From assembly GCA_963969345.1 (NCBI GenBank), contig OZ017770.1:3729246-3793245 (forward strand): a DNA stretch of 64,000 nt. The letters are read 5' to 3'. Origin of the DNA: Turbatrix aceti. Its lineage: Eukaryota; Nematoda; Chromadorea; Rhabditida; Panagrolaimidae. A program made the translations under genes and the position numbers. Below the pieces are notes generated by a model. The model searched no databases. It had not been told where the DNA came from and was given only the letters and a program-made list of their open reading frames with translations. This document shows positions 36,305-47,265 of this stretch, in pieces (within the stretch, counting starts at the first letter, position 1; each line of letters opens with the position of its first letter).

Positions 36305-38015
36305 ATGTTTTCGGGTTCATTTATATTTTCAAAACGGAATCATAATCATCATCAATCGTCCGGTAAGCTTCCTGATTCTCCCTTTGGTAATACTGGAAAA
36401 TTCAATAATGGTATGTTTTTTTTCTTGTTTTTTTATATAACGTGGGGACGAGCGACAAAATGATATAGTTTGGTTTCACTTGCAGTTCGTGGATCGAATG
36501 GCGGCGTTGTTCCACCAGTATTGTTAGAAGAAAGCCGTGTTCCCCGTTTTTATATCGACTGCCTGACAAGTTGTGGGGCCACTTCGTCTTCGCAGCTGCC
36601 AAACACTGGGCTGGTGTACAATCTTATGATATCATCCCAACTTTCACGGGATGTATTGAGTGAGATTTGGACAATGGTAAACCGCACCATACCTGGCCAA
36701 TTAACCAGACAGGAATTTTTTTCTTGTCTTGCATTAATTGCACTCACACAGGTTTGTTTCTTGGCCACTTATTTTTAAAAGCCGCTGTAAAAATAAAAAT
36801 TGTCGATTTTTAGAAAGGCGAATCCATATCGGCTTTGTGCAACATCAATACTCTCCCCATTCCCAACCTTCAAAATTCCGCCGTTGCTAGGGGCGTTGTT
36901 CCGACTTTTAGCAACGGTACAAATGGAAAAGCGGTAATTCATCCTAGTTCTCCCAAATTCAGTACAAAAACCTCTACTATCAATAATACCTTCAACCCGA
37001 AACCAAAGTCTGTTCAGTCGGTCTTGCTCAATGGCAACAAAAAGAAAGACGAAAAACCAAAACGCGACCCTCTGGACGACTTATTAGGCGAACTTTGTGT
37101 ATCTACCACTCCAAGCGGTCCAGATTGTGTGCAAACTTCTGAAATCGATCTAACTGACTTGGATTTGTCACTTGAACCTGATGCAAACTTCAACAGTGAG
37201 TTTTGGAGTTTTTATTTAGTTTGAAACGAGTCTCGTGTGATTTTAAAACAATCGGGAAGGAAACGTGAGATGTGAGAAAAAGTTTTTTCCTTCGTTTTAC
37301 ACTCTTTTTTTTTCTGGAAAATACCGTAGCCAATTTAATTGGAGGTTCAGAACCCTTATTTTAATGAAAGCCCATTTATTACGCTCATAGAGACAAAATT
37401 GGCCACATTGGAAAACTAATAAATGCATAATTTGCCAGCTACTCAATTGCAATGCTTTTAGCGAAAGAACCACGCTCAGAAGTCGATCCCTATGACGTTC
37501 TTCGTGAAGCCCCCCAACAAAACGAGCATCTAAGCACGTGGGACCAACTTTTGACAGTTGGCTGCCAGATTCTCAACTCAGCCATAGAACTTCTACAACG
37601 AACGCCATCTCTTAGCAGGGAAATAGTAACCGTCGAACGGGGTATCAAGTTTGTACAAACTCTGCGTGCAATAGCGATCGTCCTTAATCGAGTAGCCCTT
37701 ACGACCCATCGATATTTCCCTCAACAAAAAGCTATCATTGATCGCGCGAGGCAGTCCCTTCGCAACTGGAACAAGGTACTACAGGACCAGCCGTACATCG
37801 TCGCAGCTTTCGGAGCACATCCTCCGTCGTACGCCAAGATTTTGGGCTATCAAAAGCCAGGCAACGGTGTGCCGTATTGTTCTGTTTGTCTACATACGAT
37901 TTCCGACGACGATACCTACCAGCTGGAATCTGGAGATTGTCATTACCATAGCCCGTGCGCCAACTTTTGGGTCAATCACGTCGACGTCGGATTACCGCGA
38001 CTGGGCGAGCCCTAA
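36305..38015 (+). CDS. Gamma-synergin-like EH-domain protein (AP-1 accessory factor)
   Basis: Exons 36305-36410, 36486-36751, 36814-37195 and 37462-38015; 435 residues, about a third of vertebrate gamma-synergin. After a short start, an EH domain spans about 45-125 (LSRDVLSEIWTMVNRTIPGQLTRQEFFSCLALIALTQKGE). A disordered middle follows with acidic DPLDDLLGEL and EIDLTDLDLSL patches that would suit gamma-ear or clathrin binding. The C-terminal helical domain ends with a zinc-finger-like CSVCLHTI...CHYHSPCANFWVNHV, nearly the same as the end of gamma-synergin. It should act with AP-1 clathrin coats at the trans-Golgi network and endosomes. A hairpin lies 20 bases upstream of the ATG. Third intron: 266 nt. 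Confidence 0.88.
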
Positions 38016-38150
38016 CTTTGACTATATTTTTTTCACGTCACTACTGTTTTCATCGGGTAACTATTGCTTCGCGCAACTAACTTGTTTTATATCAATATAT
38101 TTCGTAATTTTATTACTACATAAAGCGAGGTTATATTTACGTCCGAGAAT

Positions 38151-41100
38151 TTACGTAGGGATTTCATTGAAAAATTGATAAACTTTTTCAAAAGAGTAGT
38201 CGTCCTCGAGGATGGTGACCAATTCGTCCACCTTGTTTTTGACACCTATTCCTTTGAGCTTGTATTTGTCAATGTACAAGTCGGTGACGAATCCCATCAA
38301 ACGACTCAGCTGTGTTTTTTTCTTGTCAAATTCCTTGTTTAATTCTTCACATTTTTTGATGAGTTCTAGGAGATCTTCTTCGATGAAGGAATGATCTTCA
38401 AATGACGCTTCCAGTTCCTAAAAATTTTTCTCGTTGTACAAAATGGAAAAAAAATGATTCAAAACAAACTTTTGCGCCTTTGGCTAAGATGGACTTCTTT
38501 TTGAGCTCAGTCAGATGTTGTAATTTAGGATCGACGAGGCGTAGCACGTGCTCGATACTCTCATCACTTGTAGCTAAAGGGAAAACACTTGCGCACGATT
38601 AAAATTTTTTGGACTCACCAATCGACAGCTGAACTTTGATTTTTGAGTCAGTGGTCATTTTGTTGATGACGTCACGGATGATAACAATGGACGAAACGCT
38701 GTCACTTTTAAAAATTGCTTTTCCGTTTCTGAAAAAAAAATATAAGAATACGAAACAAATAATTAGATTCATTAGTTTACTTGTATTTTGCTTGAAGAAC
38801 TGTTCCACCGTTTTCCGTCGATCGGAACATATATGACACTTCGGTATCGGTTGCACCACTTTCCGGAATTTGTGTTACGCATGACAGTAGCCACTCGTGT
38901 GCATCAGAAAGCGTGAAATCGCCTGTGACTGTCAGAACGTTCAACGGCCTTTGTGGATCGAACTCATGTACTCTTTCGTGGAGTGCAAGTGCCTTGATGT
39001 GATACTTTCGCCACTGCAAATTGCAAACAACTATGCTTTTTTGTTTTACTACAAATTAAACATTTGCGGGGGACAAAAAGGTTTTATCTGCCACTACTGA
39101 CGTAATTTTGGTGGTTTGCAAAGGGATCCGTATCTGAACGGCATAGTGTAACCAGTCTCGGGTTTCAGAGATTTTCGTTCTCACAATATACGCATTATCG
39201 GGTCTTTTGGGCCAGAAAAAAACAAATAAATGCCAGGATAATGTCAATCTTTCAACGTGCACATCAGGAAGTGGGTTATTGATGCAGTGAATTAAAAAAA
39301 GGATTTAAACCATCCGAAATATCAATTTTTTGACATTTTTGTGTACATGATTTGTAAAGTTTTTGGCAGGCTCAAAGCCCGACCAAAAATTTGTATCAAC
39401 TTTTTTTTTTGTTGAAGTCTGCGCTAGAGTATCAGTTGCATCAATTTGTAAGTGGGCAATGACGTTTCCGTTTTAGTGGCACACGAAATGTATAAAGTCT
39501 CGGGATCGTATATCCCAGTGTGCATTTCTCTGCCCTCAGTCAATTTTACTGTTTGTATCTAATTAGTACGATGATAGATTTATCTGAAAGTTGACTTTTG
39601 TTAGTCATTGTTTCAAGATAGCTTGTCTGGGAGCATCTTGCGCTTTCTATTCCTACGCCTAATTTTTGTTAACCGCGACGTATTTTTTTAGAAAGATTCT
39701 GATTCTTTTTTTAGATATGATCAGACTGTTAACGGTTTGCATTCTGGCGCTGTGTCTGCTGGCCATACACGCTAGTCCTTTCTCAATATTTGGCACATTC
39801 CCAGTCAAGAATTTGGATAATGACTTTGTCTACGTTAGTTATCCCTCCCAGTATGCAAATTGATAAAAAATAATTGGGTTTAGGAAAACGTCAGGTCCAT
39901 CAAGCGCGGCGGAGACTTTTGCGGCTGCAACATGGGCTGCTTCTACCGATCCGCAGGCCAGTGCGCTTCGTGCTGCTCTCTCAGCTTGTAAGCCGTATCA
40001 CGAATACGTCGATCTGTATCCCAAACTCCCCCTTTAAGGTGTTTGTACTATTACCCGGCAAAAATAATATCTGTATGATCGGCTATAATGATGCTTGACT
40101 GTATGAAAATAAACGTATGACTTGTTTATAACGATTTGCAATTCTCTCTACACAGAAAGAGACCACAATCGGATACTGTAAATGTCATTACAACTTTTGG
40201 TCACACAAGACAGAGACACAGAAAAGGCGTGCTACAAAGGGTAGATGCAATGAATTCAGCTCCATTTGATTGAACATGCACTGTTCCCATTCCCAGACGT
40301 CGACTTTGATGTGGTCGCCGTGGCTACACTGTAGATCTACGCCTTCCTAAAGTCGCTACTTAAAATTTTATGTTTTGGAAAGTAATGTTACCTTATTTTG
40401 TAGAAGGTTTCGGTTAACAGCGCTGTTAAACGGAAGCATTCTCGGCAAGATGAAGGCCTCAGCCAGGCAGACAACAAAGAAAAAGGCAAATAATAACTTC
40501 ATTTCAGAGCTCAGTTAAAACAAAGTGCAGCTCAGACAATTGATGTGGTATATAAATGGTAAAATTTGATATGCGTCTTATTACTTATGCAACTCTCCAG
40601 CATTATCATAACCGTGAAGAAATATGTCATTTTTCTGCATTGTTAAGTGAACGATGAGAGAACATTGAAGAAAAATAAAACCCCGCACGTACATATTTAC
40701 AAGGTGGGGGCGTTAATTCTATTTTAGTCTTTTGTTGTGGATATTTATGTCTTGTAATGAGTGTTTATCTGTTCCGAATTTGGAACAAAACTTTTACCAA
40801 CCTGGCACATTTTGGGACGAATATCAGGAACTATGTACACATTAAAGACGCCGTATCGCCCTTCAAAGCTTCGAATTCTCATTTCAATGCGCGTGGTGTT
40901 TGCTTGGCACCGGTACGTCGCGAGTAATTTTGTCGTCGACTGAAACATCAAAAAGTTTAGAATTTCAAAAAACGTGGAAAAATTGGGCTTACATCATCTT
41001 GATGAGGATTTGTGAACGAAATAACAGCTGTGTTTCGGCTGATGTCGACGAGTTCGATATCTGTATCACACTAAAGTTTCTGGATAATTTCTTTGTCTCA

Positions 41101-42653
41101 TAAAAATGCCAACAAACTTGAATGACAACATAGGATATGGGAACGACAAGTTCAAGTGTCAGGATGTAGCAGGAAGTTTCTTTGTCCAGCACAAACTTAT
41201 CAACAATGTTGACCGAGTTTACCATGGTCATATCATTTGGGTTTGTGCTTATCATGGTTTCATATTTTTCTCTTTCATCTGTCACTTTTTGTTCCAGTTG
41301 GTCGATTTCACTTCTGCAATTAAACATTCTGTATACCAGAAACATAAGATATAATACAAACTTGAGTTGCTGCACTTTGATACTCATCTTTTCGTCCGAC
41401 AATTTGTTATCGTGTTCTTCATATTGCTCAGTGGCCAAGCCAAATACCCAGCCTGTAAAAGTGCAGGCGACAATTTCTTCAATTCGTCGTGTGTTGACAT
41501 GACCACAGTCTAAGCCGGTAATTGACTCGTCACATTGCTGGAAGAAACTTTTGGAAAAATCATTGCACAGAACATAACCTACGTATTGCATGATGTAGTG
41601 CAATTTTTCATTTTCATCGATGTTGTACATTTCGATAAGGCCGTCATCTTTACCCAATACAAGGTCGCATAGGCCTTCGCCGGTAATGCGATGAAACGTG
41701 ATAGCATTTATCATGCCGTTGCTCTTGGTTTCCATTTCCCAGACAATGGATCCTGAGTCGTTCTGCAGATCTGCGAGTCCTAGTTTGCCACTCTTTGTGC
41801 CGTAAATAACTTTTTTGTGATCAAATCCTCCGTCTGATAAAAATAGTCGCAGAGTTATGGCTACATCGTTGATTTCGAGGCTGTAAACCACTTTGCCGTT
41901 ATCCAGAACTTTGATTGTCTTGTCTTCCGATGCAGCAACAGGAGTGATTCCTCTGCCGACCCAACCTCCTTCGGTGACAGGCAAACAGATGACATCGGTC
42001 ACTCTCTCCGGGCATATATAGCACTGAAAATTTCCGTGGTTTGTACACACATGCATTGGTTTCCTCGTGGTTTGTGCACTTGCAAGTTGCAACCTACACT
42101 TCGTTCAACGCAATCGTGGAAATGATAAACCGCAAATTGAGATGATAAAATCATATCTACTCCGTAGATGTACAGTCCACATATTGATTCTGTTAAATCC
42201 GTATCAAATGATAAAAACTGTTTTCCTTTTTTGCTATAGCCTTTGATAAAAGGACCACATGCTGCAAAGGTTTTGTCCAGCACTGTGTTTAGTGCTCCTC
42301 CAACACACACCTTGGTAATTGGTTGATCTGGGTTGGTTTTAAAAATAATCTAAAGCAATAAAGATAATAGTCACGTGAACAGGAGAATACCCTTTCGCCT
42401 TACGCTTGTGTCGTGATTTACACGTTCTAGACAGAGCAGTACGCCGCAATCCGCTCCCACCACTATCTAAATATGAAGAAACCAAAGTATTTATTCAGTA
42501 AAAAATGTAACATACCTTGTCACACGGATTATTTTTTTTCTTTTTCCTTGAATCCCTGTCGATGCTATTGTCGTTTTTGATCACTTTCAAACAGCCTCGA
42601 TTTGTCTTGCCGACCTGAGCATAATCCAGTCGATAGAAACCAACAGTGTTCAT
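38151..42653 (-). CDS. osm-12: BBS7, BBSome subunit
   Basis: Twelve exons: 42516-42653, 42404-42466, 42098-42349, 41583-42023, 41362-41537, 41118-41313, 40993-41070, 40802-40939, 38781-39013, 38619-38728, 38470-38573, 38151-38417; 731 residues (human BBS7 has 715). Domain order fits BBS7: N-terminal beta-propeller (YSKKGKQFLSFDTDLTES, RVTDVICLPV, GKLGLADLQND), coiled coil (EIDQLEQKVTDEREKYE), ear domain (LLATYRCQANTTRIEM, KALALHERVHEFDPQRPLN) and C-terminal helices (DLYIDKYKLKGIGVKNKV). The BBSome moves membrane proteins in and out of sensory cilia; C. elegans BBS7 is OSM-12. The intron 39014-40801 is 1788 nt while all others are 45-74 nt; it contains two complete small genes, one on each strand. 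Confidence 0.95.
39491..39497 (+). promoter_or_regulatory. TATA-box-like motif of the nested peptide gene
   Basis: TATAAAG lies 220 bases upstream of the start codon at 39717. An acceptor-like TTTTTTTAG (ending at 39714) sits directly before that ATG, so a first non-coding exon and a leader intron would fit between them. The assignment is inferred from position only. Confidence 0.35.
39717..39991 (+). CDS. Small secreted six-cysteine peptide precursor (nested in BBS7 intron)
   Basis: Exons 39717-39833 and 39884-39991 with a 50-nt intron; 74 residues. A clear signal peptide (MIRLLTVCILALCLLAIHAS) precedes a short propeptide and a Lys46-Arg47 cleavage site. The remaining 27 residues start GGDFCGC and carry six cysteines in the pattern C-x1-C-x3-C-x7-C-x2-C-C, enough for three disulphides. 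A polyadenylation signal AATAAA is at 40108-40113. The build is that of a secreted neuropeptide or defence peptide. Insect trissin also has six cysteines in about 27 residues and a CC near the end, but its spacing differs. I do not recognise the family. The gene lies in, and opposite to, the long BBS7 intron. Confidence 0.8.
40188..40502 (-). CDS. Small secreted protein (nested in BBS7 intron, same strand)
   Basis: Exons 40392-40502 and 40188-40346, intron 45 nt; 89 residues. The first exon encodes a signal peptide (MKLLFAFFFVVCLAEAF). The second exon encodes a mature region with four cysteines (LQCSHGDHIKV, WEQCMF, RLFCVSVLCDQKL) and a run VDVWEWEQ. There is no dibasic site. Function unknown; I know no family with this pattern. 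It shares the strand of its host gene BBS7, so it needs its own promoter or must be spared from splicing of the host transcript. A TATA-like TATAAATGG lies just upstream near 40550-40560 on this strand's 5' side only weakly; I give it little weight. Confidence 0.68.
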
Positions 42654-43442
42654 TGTTTACCTGAGAGGGAATAGTTGAGCGCTTCACGCTTTTCACATAG
42701 CTTAAACTTGGCCAAAACGGCATAGCCCGCATGCGCACTGTCTCCTTGGCAACGTAATACTCAGGGCTGTCTTTTCGCATTTCCTACCGTTTCCCCAGTT
42801 GTTTTTTTTCGTCTGACTTCATTAAGAGAAACCAATACGGAAAGAAACCATTTTTTGCATAATATTGTGTAACTTGATCAATCTCAAGAAAGAGACAAAC
42901 ATTTTGCGAAAAAAAAGAGACGTCAAACTACTAATCCTGTGCGCAATACAATAGTGACCGGTAAAAGTTTACACTATGAAAACATGATTTTGGTATTTGT
43001 CCATGATTTCGAACTTTGGCGATCACAAGATGTCTCAAAGTACAAACCCGTGTCACACAGACATGAAAACATGCTCGTAAACTCAGCATATAAATACACG
43101 TTACCGCCTTTTGTGACAGAGAAAAACTATGCGACGAATCTGAGTCAAGATTGATTCAATCGATGAGTTTTGAATTTTTGTATGACTTGCTTTTCAAATA
43201 TTGTTTTTACTTTGATTGTGCAAAATGTTCAGCTTGTTCAGTATATTAAAAAAAGCTACGGAATAACACTGAAAAACGGGTTTTGTTTTGGTGATCACGA
43301 AGTTGTGGGTTCATATCGACGCGCGTGTCATAGTGTCCTTTTTTGTCTTCTTGTGCTGTCGGTCTCAAGGTTTTTTCCATTTTATAGCCAGCGGCCTTGT
43401 CTTAAATCCCATGCAATTGCTGGCCGACAATAAACTGCAGTT
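42654..43442. other. Divergent promoter region of BBS7 and the ZAK-like kinase
   Basis: About 790 bases between the start codons of two genes that point away from each other. Nothing codes here in a way I can support. An X-box for ciliary RFX control of BBS7 would be expected, but I could not point to a convincing one. Confidence 0.5.
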
Positions 43443-46290
43443 ATGGGTATTTGCAGTGACGGGAAGCATGCTTACGCATATCCCACAATCTCGAGAGACG
43501 ATCTCGTCGTCAAGGAACAGCTGGGATGTGGATCCTTTGGCAGCGTGTATCGCGGTATCTGGCGAAACGGTGATAGAGAGCAGATTGTTGCATTGAAGAA
43601 AGTATTTATGCTTGAAAAAGAGGTACTGCTGGTCATTGGTTGCTTCTGTTTTTGCTTATTGTTTAATTTTTCAGGTTGATATTTTATCACAGATTCGACA
43701 CAAAAATATTATTCATTTTTATGGAGTATCAGAAGCTAGCCTAGATTTCTACATTGTTACTGAATTCGCTGAAAATGGTTCATTGTACGAGTATTTGCAC
43801 AACAACAACGGTGAACTTGCTTTTGATAGAATTTTACAATGGGCATTGGAGGTAGGTGAACGCCTGTAAATTCAGCGAAAAATCAGAAAATTCTAGATTG
43901 CATACGGAGTCAGCTACCTTCACAATGATGCGCCTGCGACCATTATTCATCGAGATTTAAAATCAAAAAACATTGTCCTGAGCAAGGCTATGGTGTGCAA
44001 GCTCTGCGATTTTGGAACGTCAAAAGATCTCACGCACTCCTTTACGCTGCCAACCTGGGGAGGTACAGCCGCATGGATGAGTCCGGAAATTATCAACCAG
44101 AAAGAAGGCATCACGACGGCTTCTGATGTCTGGTCGTACGGTGTAGTACTATGGGAATTGGTATCCAGACAGGTACCGTACAACGGATTGACCGAATTCA
44201 AGATCTACTCCATTATCACACAGTACGACGAAAAACTTGCTATCCCTGAATCGTGTCCGTATTGCTTGGCAGACTTGTTGAAGTCGTGTTGGCACACAAA
44301 TCCGGTCGATCGCATCGACATGCGCACGATCATCGACGGCTTGACACTCATTAAGGAAAACGAGCTGGCGAATATGGCATGCAAGGACTTTGTCAACAAA
44401 AAAGCTGAATGGAAGCATGTTATTACAACTCAATTGTCGGAATTGAATGTTCGTTGTTGTTTTCATGACTTCTGGTTTAGCCTTCAAATCTGTTCTATTT
44501 TTAGGCAATGAAAATCGATCTTGCGCGTCAAAAAGAAGAACTCGAACGCAGAGAACAAGCAATAACCAAACGGGAAACGAGTCATCGAAGTTTCATGCAC
44601 CTTCATTTTCAAGAATTACTGGCGCACACCGTGGTGGACGATTGGACGTATGACGATGTATGCTGCTGGCTTGCCGTGATAGCAGATACATCGCCGACCA
44701 AAGTGGATGAAGAACTTGTGGACAAACTGATTGAATGCATTCGAACCTACGAAATCAATGGCACCCGTTTGCTGGGTGTTACTTCCAAAGATCTCATTCA
44801 GCTCGGAGTCAATGACACAGACTTTCGAGAGTACATGTTGGCAAATATCGATGAACTTGGCTCGCAGAGTGTTTACAACATCCTTGAGTATCCTTCTCTC
44901 AAAATGTCGGCAATTATCGAATTGAGAAATGCAAGTTGCTTCTTTTTACGATGCCCGTGGTTTGTAATTATCTGTATTTCAGAAATCAGACAAAACCAAA
45001 CAACCATTTGATTTTCCTCTGATCATTCATCTGGGGTACTATTATCGAGAAGCCGCATCTACAACGTGTTCAACACGAGTTAGATTCAAGGTGTTCGTTG
45101 ATACCGACTGGCAGCACTGTACAATGGTTTGTTGTTCCCACGGCTTGTCGGTACACAACGAAGACATTTTTAGAAGGATACCATGCCAGCTGAGATTTAT
45201 GATTCCGCAACCGTGATCAAAGATGTCTCCATTACCCTTGTTGACAGCAACAAACGGGTTTTGCTAGAGACCGTCAAATGTTTTTGTCCACCATTTGGGT
45301 TTCTTGAGTGGATAGTGGCTCCGCACGATGGTAGCAGCGTACACGTAACCTGTGCTGTTTCATACACTGATCAGGTCATTCAGCCGCGAAACACGTGCAT
45401 TAAAACGGACATCACAACGTTCAATATGCCACAAACCCTGCAGAACAAGGTTGTCATGCTCAGAATGAAGCCAATAGCCACCAATACCTCCATTTCACGT
45501 GTCAACTCGGCACTCTTCAGTCCTGCTCCAGCAAGCAGCCTTCAAGCGCCATGGAAAAACAACAGACGCCGTTCATCGGCAACGGTGACTGATTCTGCAC
45601 TTTCGTTGCTTAAAACTCAGGCATGGTCTGCTGTTGCTGGTGGATATCAACACCAACATTCCTACAACAAAGATGATCCAGTTGAGTTTCCAAGTCTTCG
45701 GGAACGAACAGATTCAAATGCATCGCGCGGCGACAAGTCGCCGTTCTACTTTCCTAGACTACACCTCCAGACACATCATCGCCGGCGAGACAGCGAAACC
45801 AACGACAGCAACACAAACAGTTCTAAGGACAGCGGTCACGCTAGTTTTTTTGTTGATTCTGCTTCGCCCTCTGGGGGTGATGAAAACAACATTTTTTCCG
45901 ATCAAAAAACAAATGCCGGTGACACCACAGAACAGGAAGAGGAGAGCGAAGAGAAATGCTGTAAAAACAACTGTCGTCACCGTCCTGTGTCTCATACGCC
46001 TGTAGAAGTCGCCAACCTTGACGATATTCAATCGATGAAAACTAACAAGAAAAAGTAAGATTATGTGCACCCCTAGCTTCCTAAATCGAAGTGTTTTAGA
46101 AAGCGGAAAGACAAAAAGTCAGTTTCATCTGCCGCACCGGCACTGCAGGACAAGAGCACAACCGAGATTCATCAAGATGTATGTTCGTGATAGTTTTGAA
46201 CAGAGATCATTTAAATAAAAATTATAGGATAAAAAAGAGAGCAAGACATCGCAGATATACGGCGGATATAATAAATGGAAGTGGAGATGA
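43443..46290 (+). CDS. zak-1: ZAK/MLTK-type MAP kinase kinase kinase
   Basis: Eight exons: 43443-43622, 43675-43851, 43897-44448, 44505-44930, 44983-45126, 45174-46054, 46100-46178, 46228-46290; 833 residues. The kinase is complete: GCGSFGSV loop, VALKKV lysine, HRDLKSKN (Asp139), CDFG (157-159), TAAWMSPE. A short leucine-zipper-like helix follows (KIDLARQKEELERREQ), then a SAM domain (DWTYDDVCCWLAVIAD to GVNDTDFREYMLANI) and the family's C-terminal sensor region (IIHLGYYYREAAS, IKDVSITLVD, FGFLEWIVAP). ZAK senses stalled or collided ribosomes and activates p38 and JNK. The remainder is Ser-rich and ends with Lys-rich segments, which in ZAK alpha help ribosome contact. Intron 44931-44982 is GC-AG (AAT/GCAAGT). 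Polyadenylation signal AATAAA is near 46393. Confidence 0.93.
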
Positions 46291-47265
46291 TTGATTCTAA
46301 ACGTTTTTTCTCGGGTATGAAATTGTTTTTCTCGTTGGTATTTTGAACTTCGTTTTTTAAACACTGTCTGTATGTATGTATGGTTGTACAAAAATAAAAC
46401 TTAACAAAACAATGCAGTATACTACTTCAGAAATCGTGTTGACATGTTTTCCACGCACCCTCTCACGTTAGATAATCGACAACTTTTTACAAGCCATTGC
46501 ATCGATACCTACAACACAGCTATAGTAGACTTGTATTACCTTCTTACGGCTACTTCGTATTTGTTATTATAGCATACATATGTTTGTCCCGCGGCAGATA
46601 GGCTTACCAAAGAGACGGATTTGTACGTAGAGAAAGAAAACCCCTGTTGACATTTTGCAACGCTAAAAAAAAATTGAACAGTCGCTCACAGTGAGATGTC
46701 AGTGAGTTGAATTGTCCAGTAAATGTCTAGGTCAGCCTTCCTAGTACATCCTGATCGACAGAGACAGACACAAAGACAAGGAGACTCGAAAGCACTCATC
46801 GGCGCAACCAGAGGTCGCTGGGCACACAGCTGTGCACCATAGTTAAAAAAGGGTCAAACCGAAATGCGCACTAGAAAATTGTGCGTCGGTCATTCAAAAC
46901 GTATATTTGAGAATAATGAGAAAAAAATCAAGAACGTTTTGTAGTTAGACTTCTTTCTTGAAGAAATCGGAAACTTATTTATTAGCATGTTTGCAAAGAA
47001 ACACGTTGATAGGGTTCAACTTTGATATTACTCGTTTCACTTATGCGAGTTTCCACGCGCATGTTTTTTTGTCTCGCAGATAACCAACCAACCGCGTGCG
47101 TAAGCGGTCACGAGCGCGTTATAAAAACCTGAACGTCTGAAGTTTAGTACTACCTATCTATCAGTCATAACTGTCATATTGTTAACACTTGAATCGTAAT
47201 TTTTAGCATACTGGTGCTCGAAACCCAGGCCGACATGCTTTAACCGTCGGCAGGTTTCAACAAAT
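46291..47265. other. Intergenic region between ZAK-like and PAN2 genes
   Basis: Same-strand neighbours; it holds the ZAK 3' untranslated region (AATAAA near 46393-46398) and the PAN2 promoter. A TATA-like GTTATAAAAACC is near 47119-47130. No other gene is seen. Confidence 0.5.

Noticed and set aside
39056..39262. Minus-strand open stretch with a coding-like feel just upstream of BBS7 exon 9
   Set aside because: BBS7 aligns without a gap from MCQ to WRKYHIK across the intron, so it is not a BBS7 exon, and no splice partner or family could be found for it.
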